DNA of 27,484 bases from Scatosoma sp045656625. Lineage in GTDB: Bacteria > Bacillota > Clostridia > Christensenellales > Borkfalkiaceae. Within the stretch, counting starts at the first letter, position 1; each line of letters opens with the position of its first letter. The DNA lies in NCBI GenBank assembly GCA_045656625.1, contig JAZORL010000040.1, forward strand, positions 1 through 27,484, given 5' to 3'. Positions 1-6,503 of the stretch are shown here, piece after piece. The notes under the pieces were generated by a model. The model did no database searches and was not told the DNA's origin. It saw only the letters and a list, made by a program, of their open reading frames with translations. The position numbers and the translations under genes are program-made.

Positions 1-33
1 CTATTCCCGCATAATCATCCGCACTGTTTTTTC

Positions 34-109
34 TGGTGGAAGCTACAGGGATCGAACCTGTGACCCTCTGCTTGTAAGGCAGATGCTCTCCCAGCTGAGC
101 TAAGCTTCC
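34..109 (-). tRNA. tRNA-Val (anticodon UAC)
   Basis: Read on the minus strand this folds as a complete 76-nt tRNA cloverleaf. The acceptor stem GGAAGCT pairs with AGCTTCC, followed by discriminator A and an encoded CCA. The anticodon arm has the stem TCTGC/GCAGA around the loop CTTACAA, giving anticodon UAC, which reads valine GUA/GUG codons. The T arm carries the usual GTTCGATCC core. Encoded CCA is normal for many Bacillota tRNAs. A good promoter lies just upstream. Confidence 0.97.
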
Positions 110-124
110 GTCGAAAGCTTTATA

Positions 125-153
125 ATAATAGCATATAAAAATAAGAAAAGCAA
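125..153 (-). promoter_or_regulatory. Promoter of tRNA-Val
   Basis: On the minus strand TTGCTT (148-153) and TATTAT (125-130) are separated by exactly 17 bp. A TG sits just upstream of the -10 (TGCTATTAT), giving an extended -10. The -10 lies about 15 nt from the tRNA 5' end, so the transcript would have a very short leader. This is seen directly; no other gene on this strand lies close enough to use it. Confidence 0.7.
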
Positions 154-294
154 GCGTTTTTTATCAGTTTTTCAAAAAAAAATAAAAAATTTCAAAAAAT
201 ATTTTTCCAAAGAAAATTTCCTTAAAAATCAAGAAAAAAATCTTGTTTATAGCAGGCAAAATTTGTTTATAAATAACTAATAGCCGATTTCGTC

Positions 295-323
295 TTGACA
301 AATGGATGAAACCGTGCTACAAT
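295..323 (+). promoter_or_regulatory. Consensus sigma-A promoter of the SecB-like gene
   Basis: TTGACA at 295-300 and TACAAT at 318-323 are separated by exactly 17 bp, about 40 nt before the ATG at 363. The -35 is a perfect consensus and the -10 has one mismatch, so strong expression by the housekeeping sigma factor is expected. The leader is short, AT-rich and carries an AGAGGT ribosome-binding site 8 nt before the start. The stretch from 154 to 290 is A/T-rich and holds nothing else that I can recognise. Confidence 0.85.
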
Positions 324-362
324 ATCAAGGTACGAAAAAAATAAATATAGAGGTATATAATT

Positions 363-803
363 ATGAAATACGCACTCCGCGGCATTACCGCAGAAGAACT
401 CTCCTATTCGATGAACCGTATCAAGGTCGCTCCCGATACGAAATTCGAAATTAAACCCCAATTCTCCCGTACCATTAGACGCGTACAGGAAAACGACAAA
501 ATTTGGTTCGTTACCTTGGAAGTGAAAGTGGAATCTACGGAAGAATCCCCGAAACCCTTCAATTTGAAGGCTCGTCTTGTAGGCGTATTCGAAGCGGAAG
601 ACGTAAACACGGATGAAGATAAGCAAGTCCTTGCGATTAGCACGACGGAAATCGTATATCCTTACCTTCGCGCAGCAGTTTCTTCCCTTACGGCAAACGC
701 GTTCATCAACCCGATGATCCTTCCCGTAATTCCCGCTGGTACGATGTTCCCCGAAGATAGAGGGGAAACGAGCTTCAACGTACCCGACGCATTGAAGAAC
801 TAA
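363..803 (+). CDS. SecB-like protein-export chaperone
   Basis: The 146-residue product has the size and pattern of the SecB family: alternating beta-strand stretches in the first 100 residues, then a helix-like segment 'YPYLRAAVSSL' followed by 'INPMILPVIPAG'. This resembles the SecB core, where a P-[YF]-x-R-x-x-[IV] helix is followed by a P-x-L-x-L-x-P-[VI] stretch. SecB is a tetrameric cytosolic chaperone that keeps preproteins unfolded for SecA. It is typical of Proteobacteria, but SecB-like proteins also occur in Firmicutes and in toxin-antitoxin-chaperone systems. No toxin or antitoxin gene lies beside it here. It stands alone between its own strong promoter and a strong terminator. The start at 363 is supported by AGAGGT at 349-354. 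Family assignment is from residue pattern only; the client and SecA-binding properties are unknown. Confidence 0.7.
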   Translation: MKYALRGITAEELSYSMNRIKVAPDTKFEIKPQFSRTIRRVQENDKIWFVTLEVKVESTEESPKPFNLKARLVGVFEAEDVNTDEDKQVLAISTTEIVYPYLRAAVSSLTANAFINPMILPVIPAGTMFPEDRGETSFNVPDALKN

Positions 804-820
804 GCACTTAAAAGCAAACA

Positions 821-851
821 AAAAAGCGAGACGATTGTCTCGCTTTTTTTT
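821..851 (+). terminator. Rho-independent terminator after the SecB-like gene
   Basis: A 12-bp stem AAAAAGCGAGAC/GTCTCGCTTTTT (821-832 with 837-848) closes on the loop GATT and runs into a T tract. It lies 18 nt after the stop codon at 801-803, so the gene is monocistronic. The flanking A and T tracts make it able to work in both directions. Confidence 0.93.
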
Positions 852-896
852 CATTTCAACGCATACCTGTATGGGTGTTTTTGTCAAAAATGCCCA

Positions 897-1172
897 TTAT
901 TCCGTCTTGTTTTGCATGGTGGAAGCACGCTTTAAGTGACGATATAACGACGTCGTATTATTGAAGCCGCAAGCGGCGCAAATTTCGTTTGCGCTCTTTT
1001 TGTTTTGAGGGTCTTGCATAAGCTCTAACGCTTTTTGCGCACGCGTTTCATTAAGATAAGAAAGGAAATTTTTTTCTACGGCCTCTTTGAAAATTTTGGA
1101 AAAATACTCCTTCGAATACCCGAAATCCTTTGCGGCGTTTATTTCACCCGAATAAAAAAGAATGCGTTCTTT
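897..1172 (-). pseudogene. 5'-truncated AraC-family HTH remnant
   Basis: On the minus strand the frame from about 1150 down to the stop at 897-899 reads as an AraC/XylS C-terminal DNA-binding domain. The first recognition helix region reads 'AAKDFGYSKEYFSKIFKEA', followed by 'FLSYLNETRAQKALELM', and the second HTH reads 'SANEICAACGFNNTTSLYRHL'. This matches the usual pattern of two helix-turn-helix units of about 40 residues. The frame is closed upstream by a TAA at 1173-1175, inside a terminator hairpin, and there is no ATG, GTG or TTG before the first HTH. The N-terminal sensor domain and start are therefore missing. It is most simply a decayed gene end left after a rearrangement that placed the neighbouring operon's terminator against it. 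The coding frame itself is undamaged, so the loss may be recent. Confidence 0.75.
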
Positions 1173-1193
1173 TTAGAACGCATTCTCTTTTTT
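1153..1193 (-). terminator. Terminator of the SPFH/YidD/zinc-ribbon operon
   Basis: A perfect 11-bp stem GAATGCGTTCT/AGAACGCATTC (1160-1170 with 1175-1185) closes on a 4-nt loop. Read on the minus strand it is followed by T6 and lies about 35 nt after the stop at 1222-1224. A T-rich run also follows on the plus strand (1186-1193), so it may stop transcription from both sides. Confidence 0.92.
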
Positions 1194-1221
1194 AGAAAAC
1201 TACTTCGTAGTCCACGCTGCT

Positions 1222-3846
1222 TTATTTTGTGGCGCAACCAGACGCTTTGTTTTGCGTGTTTGTGCTGGTTTGTGTGGTGGTAGTAGAGCAACCAGACGCA
1301 CTATTTTGAGCATTTGTGGTGGTTTGAGCGGCGGTAGAAGAATTCTTTTCTATTTCAACGCCCTTTTTCACGAAGGAGGTTTTCGGACCAATTTCTTCGT
1401 AAATGGTATTCGGCGTAGAGGATTTGCTACCACAACCGCTTGCAGGCGCTGCTTTCGACGTGGGATAATTCAACGTCAAAACAAGCTTGAAATCTTCCGT
1501 TTCTTTGTTTAATTCGTAGAACTTATCCAAAACGAAGGACGTGAAGGTTGCTTCTTTTTCCTTGCCGGGAGCGTAGCACTTGAAGACGGTGTCTTCTTTA
1601 CACTTAAAGTACAAGCTCTTCGATTCGGGGTTGTTGCAAACCGCGTTTACATTGAAGATAACCTTGCGCACGTTGCGGCCTTCTTTATCCATCTTGTAAA
1701 GGGAAAGGGCGGATGCGTTGTCGCTTACCAATTCTTGGCGCGTGTAATACAAGTAATCTTCGGTGGGAACAACGAAGTCCACGTTTTCCGCAATACGCTT
1801 GTTGTTCTTACCGTCGATACGAACGCAACGGAGCGAGTTTTCGGAGTCAACGTAGTAAACGAGGTTGCCGTAGAATTTTGCGAGTTTCTTAAATTGCGTA
1901 CAAAGAACAACACTCTTCTTTCCGTCCGCACGCATTTTAACGAGCGTGGAGTTATAGCTGCCTCTGCGGCCTTTTTGAATGTAAAGCCAATCGCCGATCT
2001 TGTCTACAATCTTTTCAACGTTTCTCATAATTTCCTCACGACCATCGCCGTCGAAGGTGTTGCGAACGAGAGGACAGAAATCTTCGTTTCCGACCATATA
2101 GTAAACGTTGTCGCCGATTACGTCGAAGTAGCTATAAACGTTTGCTTCGATGAGGGTAGATGCGCCGGAAGAAATATCGTAGGAATAAAGGTCTTGGTTA
2201 AGATTGTTGGGTTTAAGCTTGGTATAAACGATTTTATCCTTGCCTACGTATTCGATTAAGCAGGATTCGTCAAACAAAGATTTAATCGAGCCGTTGTTGA
2301 CGTTGCAAAGGCAAACTTCTACCTTTTTCGTCTTTGCGGGTTTCGAAGATGCACCGCAACCGCCACCTGCGCTGGAAGTCGAAACTGTTTCAACGTCTTT
2401 TTCCCACTTGAAATATACGTTATTATCATTCGTCTTGATGATTTCCGCATACTTTTCGATCATCGTCTTCGCCGTGTTTTTCACCATATCGACAACAACG
2501 AGGGAATAAAGATTTTTTGTGGTAGGTGCTTCCGCGGAAAGGGTGGAAGCTTTCGAAGAGGACGAGCTACCGCAACCGGGAGCCGCTTCTTTGCTGGGCG
2601 TTTTTTGTATGTAGAGCATCTTGCCATTGCCGATAAGACCGAAAGCATGGTTCCCTATGGTGAGGTAATCTTTCACCTTGCCTGCGTCAATCGTGTTTTC
2701 TACTTTGCTGTAAATATCATAGCTGCAAACACCCTGTTTATCTTTAAGATAATAGATGCGGCTACCGTAGCATGCAAGCATTTGCGCAATGCCTTTTACG
2801 ATAGGCGTTTCAGCGGGCTTTCCGTTTACAACTTCGTACAAGGAAAGCATAGTGGACGTCGATTCTTGTGGTTGGCTATTCTTCTTGCCCACCGTCTTCA
2901 TATCAAGCGTAGTCACGTAGGATTCTTTCTTGAAAATGAAGTATTTGCCACAGAAATGATAGAAGTCTGAATTAAAAGAGAAATATTGATTGATGGCGGA
3001 AATATATTTTTCGCTATCTTTATAGCCAAGAAGGCTTTCAAACAAATTGAGAGCTTGATTCTTATTGGGATTCGTGTTGTTGAAAAGTTCTACTGCGTTA
3101 TCGTAAACGGAATCCGCGTCGATACCAAGTGCAAGCAGTTCTTCGCGTTTTGCATCGTTGCGTGCCTTTTCTGCCGCTGCGTAGGAAGGAATTTCGGAAA
3201 TATCGCTCACAAGGCGTACGTCCTTTTCAAACAAATCTTGCAAAGATTTGTAATCCGCTTGCATTTCGGCAAGTCTTTCCTTGTCAAGCGAGAATCTCGT
3301 TGCATATTTAATAGCAATGTCAAGACGCTTGAAGATATCCGCTTTATGAAGAATCAACGCTTTGCAAACGTTATAGTAGATATCGAAAACACCAAGAGCT
3401 TCCGTATCGTCGGAAGGATTATAAACACTTCCAATCATATCGGAGAGGTCTGCCAAGCCTTCGATTTTCTTGCGAACGGGGATTGCCAATGCCTTATAGT
3501 CCAAATACCAAGCCGTGGGAACTGCGCCGTTTTTCAGCTTGTTATTGTGTACGACTTCTTCTAATTCTTCAATGTCGATTTCGGTATTTCTTTGATAGTC
3601 AACCCAATCGAAATTATCGAAGAAGTTTTCGACGTATACAACGCCCGATTCAGGATTGTCAAAACCAGAAATCATCGGCATTGCAAAACCAAAGCCAACT
3701 GCTCCGTTCGAGGAATCTTTCTTCTCCGAGAGTAAATCGGCAACGTTGATTGTGCTGTCGCAAGCAAAGCAAACGACAGAAGTGTCTTTATCGTCGAAAA
3801 CAAGCTTGCTTCCGCAATTAGGACAAAGTTTGGAAATAGTGCTCAT
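1222..3846 (-). CDS. Zinc-ribbon protein with DUF5050-like repeats and Cys-Gly linkers
   Basis: The product is 874 residues, with no signal peptide and no membrane segment, so it is probably cytosolic. Residues 8-29 form a zinc ribbon with C8-x2-C11 and C26-x2-C29. Residues about 70-300 are helical and carry a tetratricopeptide-like stretch. From about 300 to 780 there are short repeats of the type 'Y-x-Y-D-hydrophobic-x-x-G', 'DGDGREEIMRN', 'RIDGKNNKRIAENV' and 'KMDKEGRNVRKV', the pattern of DUF5050-like beta-propeller blades. Five Ser/Gly/Thr-rich linkers each contain a lone Cys next to Gly or Ser, and the C-terminus ends in an 18-residue tandem repeat with one Cys per unit. The start is supported by AAAGGAGA upstream of the ATG. 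It is the last gene of a four-gene operon, 31 nt after the YidD gene. I do not know its function. A scaffold or sensor working with the SPFH protein is an inference. Confidence 0.85.
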   Translation of the reverse strand: MSTISKLCPNCGSKLVFDDKDTSVVCFACDSTINVADLLSEKKDSSNGAVGFGFAMPMISGFDNPESGVVYVENFFDNFDWVDYQRNTEIDIEELEEVVHNNKLKNGAVPTAWYLDYKALAIPVRKKIEGLADLSDMIGSVYNPSDDTEALGVFDIYYNVCKALILHKADIFKRLDIAIKYATRFSLDKERLAEMQADYKSLQDLFEKDVRLVSDISEIPSYAAAEKARNDAKREELLALGIDADSVYDNAVELFNNTNPNKNQALNLFESLLGYKDSEKYISAINQYFSFNSDFYHFCGKYFIFKKESYVTTLDMKTVGKKNSQPQESTSTMLSLYEVVNGKPAETPIVKGIAQMLACYGSRIYYLKDKQGVCSYDIYSKVENTIDAGKVKDYLTIGNHAFGLIGNGKMLYIQKTPSKEAAPGCGSSSSSKASTLSAEAPTTKNLYSLVVVDMVKNTAKTMIEKYAEIIKTNDNNVYFKWEKDVETVSTSSAGGGCGASSKPAKTKKVEVCLCNVNNGSIKSLFDESCLIEYVGKDKIVYTKLKPNNLNQDLYSYDISSGASTLIEANVYSYFDVIGDNVYYMVGNEDFCPLVRNTFDGDGREEIMRNVEKIVDKIGDWLYIQKGRRGSYNSTLVKMRADGKKSVVLCTQFKKLAKFYGNLVYYVDSENSLRCVRIDGKNNKRIAENVDFVVPTEDYLYYTRQELVSDNASALSLYKMDKEGRNVRKVIFNVNAVCNNPESKSLYFKCKEDTVFKCYAPGKEKEATFTSFVLDKFYELNKETEDFKLVLTLNYPTSKAAPASGCGSKSSTPNTIYEEIGPKTSFVKKGVEIEKNSSTAAQTTTNAQNSASGCSTTTTQTSTNTQNKASGCATK
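1234..1340 (-). repeat. 54-bp tandem repeat encoding an 18-residue Cys-containing unit
   Basis: The 12-mer GCAACCAGACGC occurs at 1234-1245 and again at 1288-1299, exactly 54 bp apart, within a longer imperfect repeat. In the protein this gives two copies of a Gln/Thr/Asn/Ser-rich unit ending in 'ASGC'. The reading frame is kept because 54 is a multiple of three. Confidence 0.8.
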
Positions 3847-3877
3847 AATATATTCTCCTTTATAATATTTTCATTTG

Positions 3878-4252
3878 TTAGGGGTAATCGACGCCGCCGT
3901 TCGGGGGCTTGCATCTCTTAATTCGTTTGATTCCTTTGATAATTCCGCGAATCAAACCATATTTTTTAATTGCCAAAATCATATACGTTGAGCAAGTCGG
4001 CTCAAAGCGGCATTTTCCACGTACGTCAAGCGGTGCCCAAGCCTTGTAGGCAAGCACCGTACCGAGTGCGGCGCGCTTTATTAAAAAGTAGGACGTCACG
4101 GCGGCAACGACAAAGAAAATCCAAGAGGGGAAGGGGAAGACGAAGATTGCAAGCAGCGTTCCGCCTATCCACAATACCAAAAGAAAGAACAGCGGAAGAA
4201 ATAAATAAGTGATAAGGTCGACAATTCGAACCTCTCTTATTTGTCCTTTCAT
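3878..4252 (-). CDS. yidD: YidD family membrane-insertion factor with N-terminal membrane segments
   Basis: The C-terminal 45 residues are a clear YidD (PF01809) domain. They include the signature 'CRFEPTCSTY' (about residues 81-90, with C81 and C87), an amphipathic helix ending in 'IKRC', and 'PPNGG' near the end. YidD proteins help YidC/Sec insert membrane proteins and are usually only about 70-90 residues long. Here roughly 60 additional N-terminal residues form two hydrophobic spans, so the domain is tethered to the membrane. I chose the ATG at 4250-4252 because it overlaps the previous gene's TGA as ATGA. An ATG five codons earlier (4267) is also possible. It is the third gene of the minus-strand operon, and the usual YidD neighbours (rpmH, rnpA, yidC) are absent. 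It may be a paralogue serving this operon rather than the general YidD. Confidence 0.85.
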   Translation of the reverse strand: MKGQIREVRIVDLITYLFLPLFFLLVLWIGGTLLAIFVFPFPSWIFFVVAAVTSYFLIKRAALGTVLAYKAWAPLDVRGKCRFEPTCSTYMILAIKKYGLIRGIIKGIKRIKRCKPPNGGVDYP

Positions 4253-4941
4253 TTCAAAATCAAGCAACGCGCGTTTCTATTTTTCAAGCGAGTTTGCGCG
4301 TCTTTTACAAGAGTTTCCGCTTCCGTTTCTTCGTTGTTTTTGATTTTCACGGAAACGTCCGCAATAAGGGCGAAAATTTCCGACTCAATCCCAGCAAGAG
4401 AAGGGTGGCTCATCGGGTCGCTAAAACGAACGTCTTCGGAAAAGGCTTTCAAAGCCGCTTTTAAGGATTCCGTTTTTGCGAGCGTTTCACATTCGTCCAC
4501 GTCCGCTTTCAAAAGACGAATGGTGAGTACTTTTTCTTTTACGTGCGCTTGTTCCGTTTGAATATACGTTACACCGCGCAAACAGTAAATCGTTGCGATT
4601 GCATAAGCAACGGTGATGATTAAATCAAGGATTAAAGGAAGGGTGACACTCTTCCAAGGAAGGTAAGCAAAGATAAAACCTACGACAAAATACGCTACGG
4701 TAAAAATACCGATTAAATAAAGGGAAACCGTCCAGTTTACCAAGTTAGCGGATTTTCTCGTGCTCCAAAGGAAAATGCCGAAAGTTGCGAGCAAGGAAAC
4801 GGGGGACATAAACGTCCAAACGAGCCAAAAAACCTTGGAGCTTGTTCTACCGTCGGGAACTGTCAAAAAGAGAATGACGTTGGCGAGTACGTATACAAGC
4901 GTCGTGGAAATGAGAAATAAAAGCTTATTGTTTTTTTTCAT
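4249..4941 (-). CDS. Four-span membrane protein of unknown function
   Basis: The product is 230 residues. The N-terminal half holds about four hydrophobic segments (roughly residues 7-28, 38-60, 70-95 and 100-122). The C-terminal 100 residues are hydrophilic, helical and rich in Lys, Glu and Ala, probably a coiled or helical cytoplasmic tail. No catalytic motif is visible and I do not recognise the family. It lies 15 nt after the SPFH gene and overlaps the YidD gene by the ATGA junction, so it is translated with both. A membrane anchor or partner for the SPFH protein is the simplest reading, but that rests only on its position. Confidence 0.85.
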   Translation of the reverse strand: MKKNNKLLFLISTTLVYVLANVILFLTVPDGRTSSKVFWLVWTFMSPVSLLATFGIFLWSTRKSANLVNWTVSLYLIGIFTVAYFVVGFIFAYLPWKSVTLPLILDLIITVAYAIATIYCLRGVTYIQTEQAHVKEKVLTIRLLKADVDECETLAKTESLKAALKAFSEDVRFSDPMSHPSLAGIESEIFALIADVSVKIKNNEETEAETLVKDAQTRLKNRNARCLILK

Positions 4942-4956
4942 AAATACACCTTTTGA

Positions 4957-6078
4957 TTAAACGTCCAATTTCGTGCCGCAGTTCATGCAGAATTTCCCTT
5001 CGCAACGAGTGCCGCATTCCGGGCAGAATTTAGGGGTCGGGGGTTGAGGCTGTGCTTGCCCGCAATGCATACAGAATTTTGCGTTTGCGCTTACGGGTTG
5101 ACCGCAATTAGGGCAAGTTTTATCTGCGGCAGGAGCTTGCGGGGCGGGTGGCGGAGTGGGCTGTGCGATACCAGCGTACATATTACTCATATCCTTGCCG
5201 ATGCCAACGCCCATACCGAGCCCAACGCCCATATTCACAAAATTACCGCCTGCGCCGCCTTCGTTTTTCGCTGCGCCTTCCAGTACGTCGAAACGACGTT
5301 CGTCTTGATAGGTGTAGCCTTCCGTTGCACGAGCGTATGCGCGCGTTTCACTTTGTCTACGTTCGCGGTACATATCCGCTTCCGTATTCATCATGGTTGT
5401 TTTATAGTGTTTCAGGGCGTCCAAATCCCCCTCGCTGGGCATAACCGCCGACACGGTGAAGTGGGTCGCTTCCAAACCAAGATCCGCAATTTTTTCGTTT
5501 AATCGGGTTTGAATGGTTTTTGATAACTCGGAAAGACGAGTGGTCACTTCGAGGACACTGATTTTATTATCAATCATTGCAAGTGCGAGAGATTCTTTGA
5601 TGGACGACATCATCATGCCTTTAATTCCACGCTTTACTGCGTCCACCGTATATTCCTTTAATTGGCCAACGACGTTTACAAGGAATCTACGAGAATCGTT
5701 TACGCGGATACCTGTTTGCCCGTTTGCGCGAACGCTTACAAGCATAGGGTATTTCGGGTCTTCCAACTGAATAGGGGAATCCGTACCCCAAAGAATATCG
5801 AGTACGTTGACCTTGTTGATGAAATATACGTCGCAGGGGAAAGGAGTTTTTCCGCCGAATAAGTGGCTAAAGAATTTTTTGAGAAGGGGCACGTTTTCCG
5901 AGGACAGGGTGTGTGCGCCCGATGCAAATAAATCTAATGCCTGACCGTTTTTATAGAAAATTGCTTCTTGCGATTCGTAAACGATTAGCTTGGACTTTGC
6001 ATTAAAATCTTCAATAGGGTGGCGGACAACTAATTGGTCGTTCGTCATTTCTTGTTCTATAAGCTGTAATATAGACAT
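4957..6078 (-). CDS. SPFH/band-7 domain protein with C-terminal zinc ribbons (YdjI-like)
   Basis: The 373-residue product resembles the cytosolic SPFH proteins often called virion core protein or YdjI (Bacillus subtilis). It has an N-terminal beta-rich region with 'FYKNGQALDLF', an SPFH core ('MLVSVRANGQTGIRV', a helix with 'IQTRLNEKIADLGL'), and then a helical oligomerisation stretch with 'ETRAYARATEGY'. A Gly-rich and then Pro/Ala-rich linker follows. The last 55 residues hold double zinc ribbons (CPNCG, CMHCG, CPECG, CMNCG). SPFH proteins form oligomeric scaffolds, often at membranes. I chose the start at 6078 because GGGAGGA lies 3-4 nt upstream, while the longer frame to 6141 would begin at or inside the promoter -10. 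It is the first gene of the operon. The tail matches the zinc ribbon of the last gene in theme, which suggests shared partners. Confidence 0.9.
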   Translation of the reverse strand: MSILQLIEQEMTNDQLVVRHPIEDFNAKSKLIVYESQEAIFYKNGQALDLFASGAHTLSSENVPLLKKFFSHLFGGKTPFPCDVYFINKVNVLDILWGTDSPIQLEDPKYPMLVSVRANGQTGIRVNDSRRFLVNVVGQLKEYTVDAVKRGIKGMMMSSIKESLALAMIDNKISVLEVTTRLSELSKTIQTRLNEKIADLGLEATHFTVSAVMPSEGDLDALKHYKTTMMNTEADMYRERRQSETRAYARATEGYTYQDERRFDVLEGAAKNEGGAGGNFVNMGVGLGMGVGIGKDMSNMYAGIAQPTPPPAPQAPAADKTCPNCGQPVSANAKFCMHCGQAQPQPPTPKFCPECGTRCEGKFCMNCGTKLDV

Positions 6079-6131
6079 AAATCCTCCCAACACTGCGTAT
6101 TTTGACGCCTTTTGTAAAATATATTGTATAT

Positions 6132-6160
6132 ATTTTATCACAGCTGGTAAGGATTGTCAA
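6132..6160 (-). promoter_or_regulatory. Consensus promoter of the four-gene minus-strand operon
   Basis: On the minus strand TTGACA (6155-6160) and TAAAAT (6132-6137) are spaced by exactly 17 bp, about 54 nt before the ATG at 6078. The -35 is a perfect consensus. No similar site was seen in the short gaps between the four genes, which supports a single transcript. Confidence 0.85.
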
Positions 6161-6433
6161 TAGCGAAATGTTTTTTTCTTTAAGCATTTTTTCAAAAGAA
6201 AAAGAGTGAAATGGAAGTTTTCCATATAGAGTAGTATATATATTTTTTTTCAAAATGGTGGGGGTAGGTACGCGTTGAGATGCGAAAAAACCCCATAACG
6301 GGGACAATTTAAGAAGAAAAAACATTATTCCCTGGCGAGCGATTTTATCGCCAGTATATTTTCTTTAAGGTACGGTGCTTTTGATTGCAATAAGTTTTTT
6401 ATCGAAAAAAGGAAAAAGTGCGTGACTTTTCAA
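6161..6433. other. Divergent intergenic region with small hairpins
   Basis: This AT-rich stretch between the minus-strand operon and the gene at 6504 holds no credible gene. It contains ATGGAA-GTT-TTCCAT near 6210. A minus-strand terminator-like element has CCCC/GGGG at 6291-6303 followed on that strand by T6. A 7-bp hairpin CTGGCGA/TCGCCAG (6332-6338 with 6348-6354) is followed on the plus strand by a T-rich run. These may insulate the two divergent units or bound a small RNA. I cannot identify a known RNA family. Confidence 0.45.
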
Positions 6434-6473
6434 CGTGCGTATGCTATAATCATTTGCGTGCGTATGATAAAAT
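6434..6473 (+). promoter_or_regulatory. Promoter region with direct repeat upstream of the TRIC-like gene
   Basis: The 10-mer CGTGCGTATG occurs at 6434-6443 and 6457-6466, 23 bp apart. Each copy is followed at once by a -10-like hexamer: TATAAT at 6445-6450 and TAAAAT at 6468-6473. Neither has a convincing -35. The arrangement looks like a duplicated promoter, or an operator pair overlapping the promoter of the gene starting at 6504. Confidence 0.5.
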
Positions 6474-6503
6474 ACGAAGAAAATTCACGAGGAAGAAAGT
6501 GAA

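Noticed and set aside
267..887. A 206-residue open frame antisense to the SecB-like gene
   Set aside because: It spans the promoter and terminator of the SecB-like gene and has no recognisable domain.
1035..1283. An 82-residue plus-strand frame across the terminator hairpin
   Set aside because: It reads through the hairpin and opposite both the AraC remnant and the zinc-ribbon gene; no RBS or domain.
6079..6141. Longer start for the SPFH gene at 6141
   Set aside because: It would place the start at the upstream edge of the promoter's -10 box; the ATG at 6078 has a GGGAGGA site and begins the family-typical N-terminus.
6011..6325. A 104-residue minus-strand frame overlapping the SPFH gene start and promoter
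   Set aside because: It overlaps a strong promoter and a clear gene start in another frame, and has no domain or RBS.
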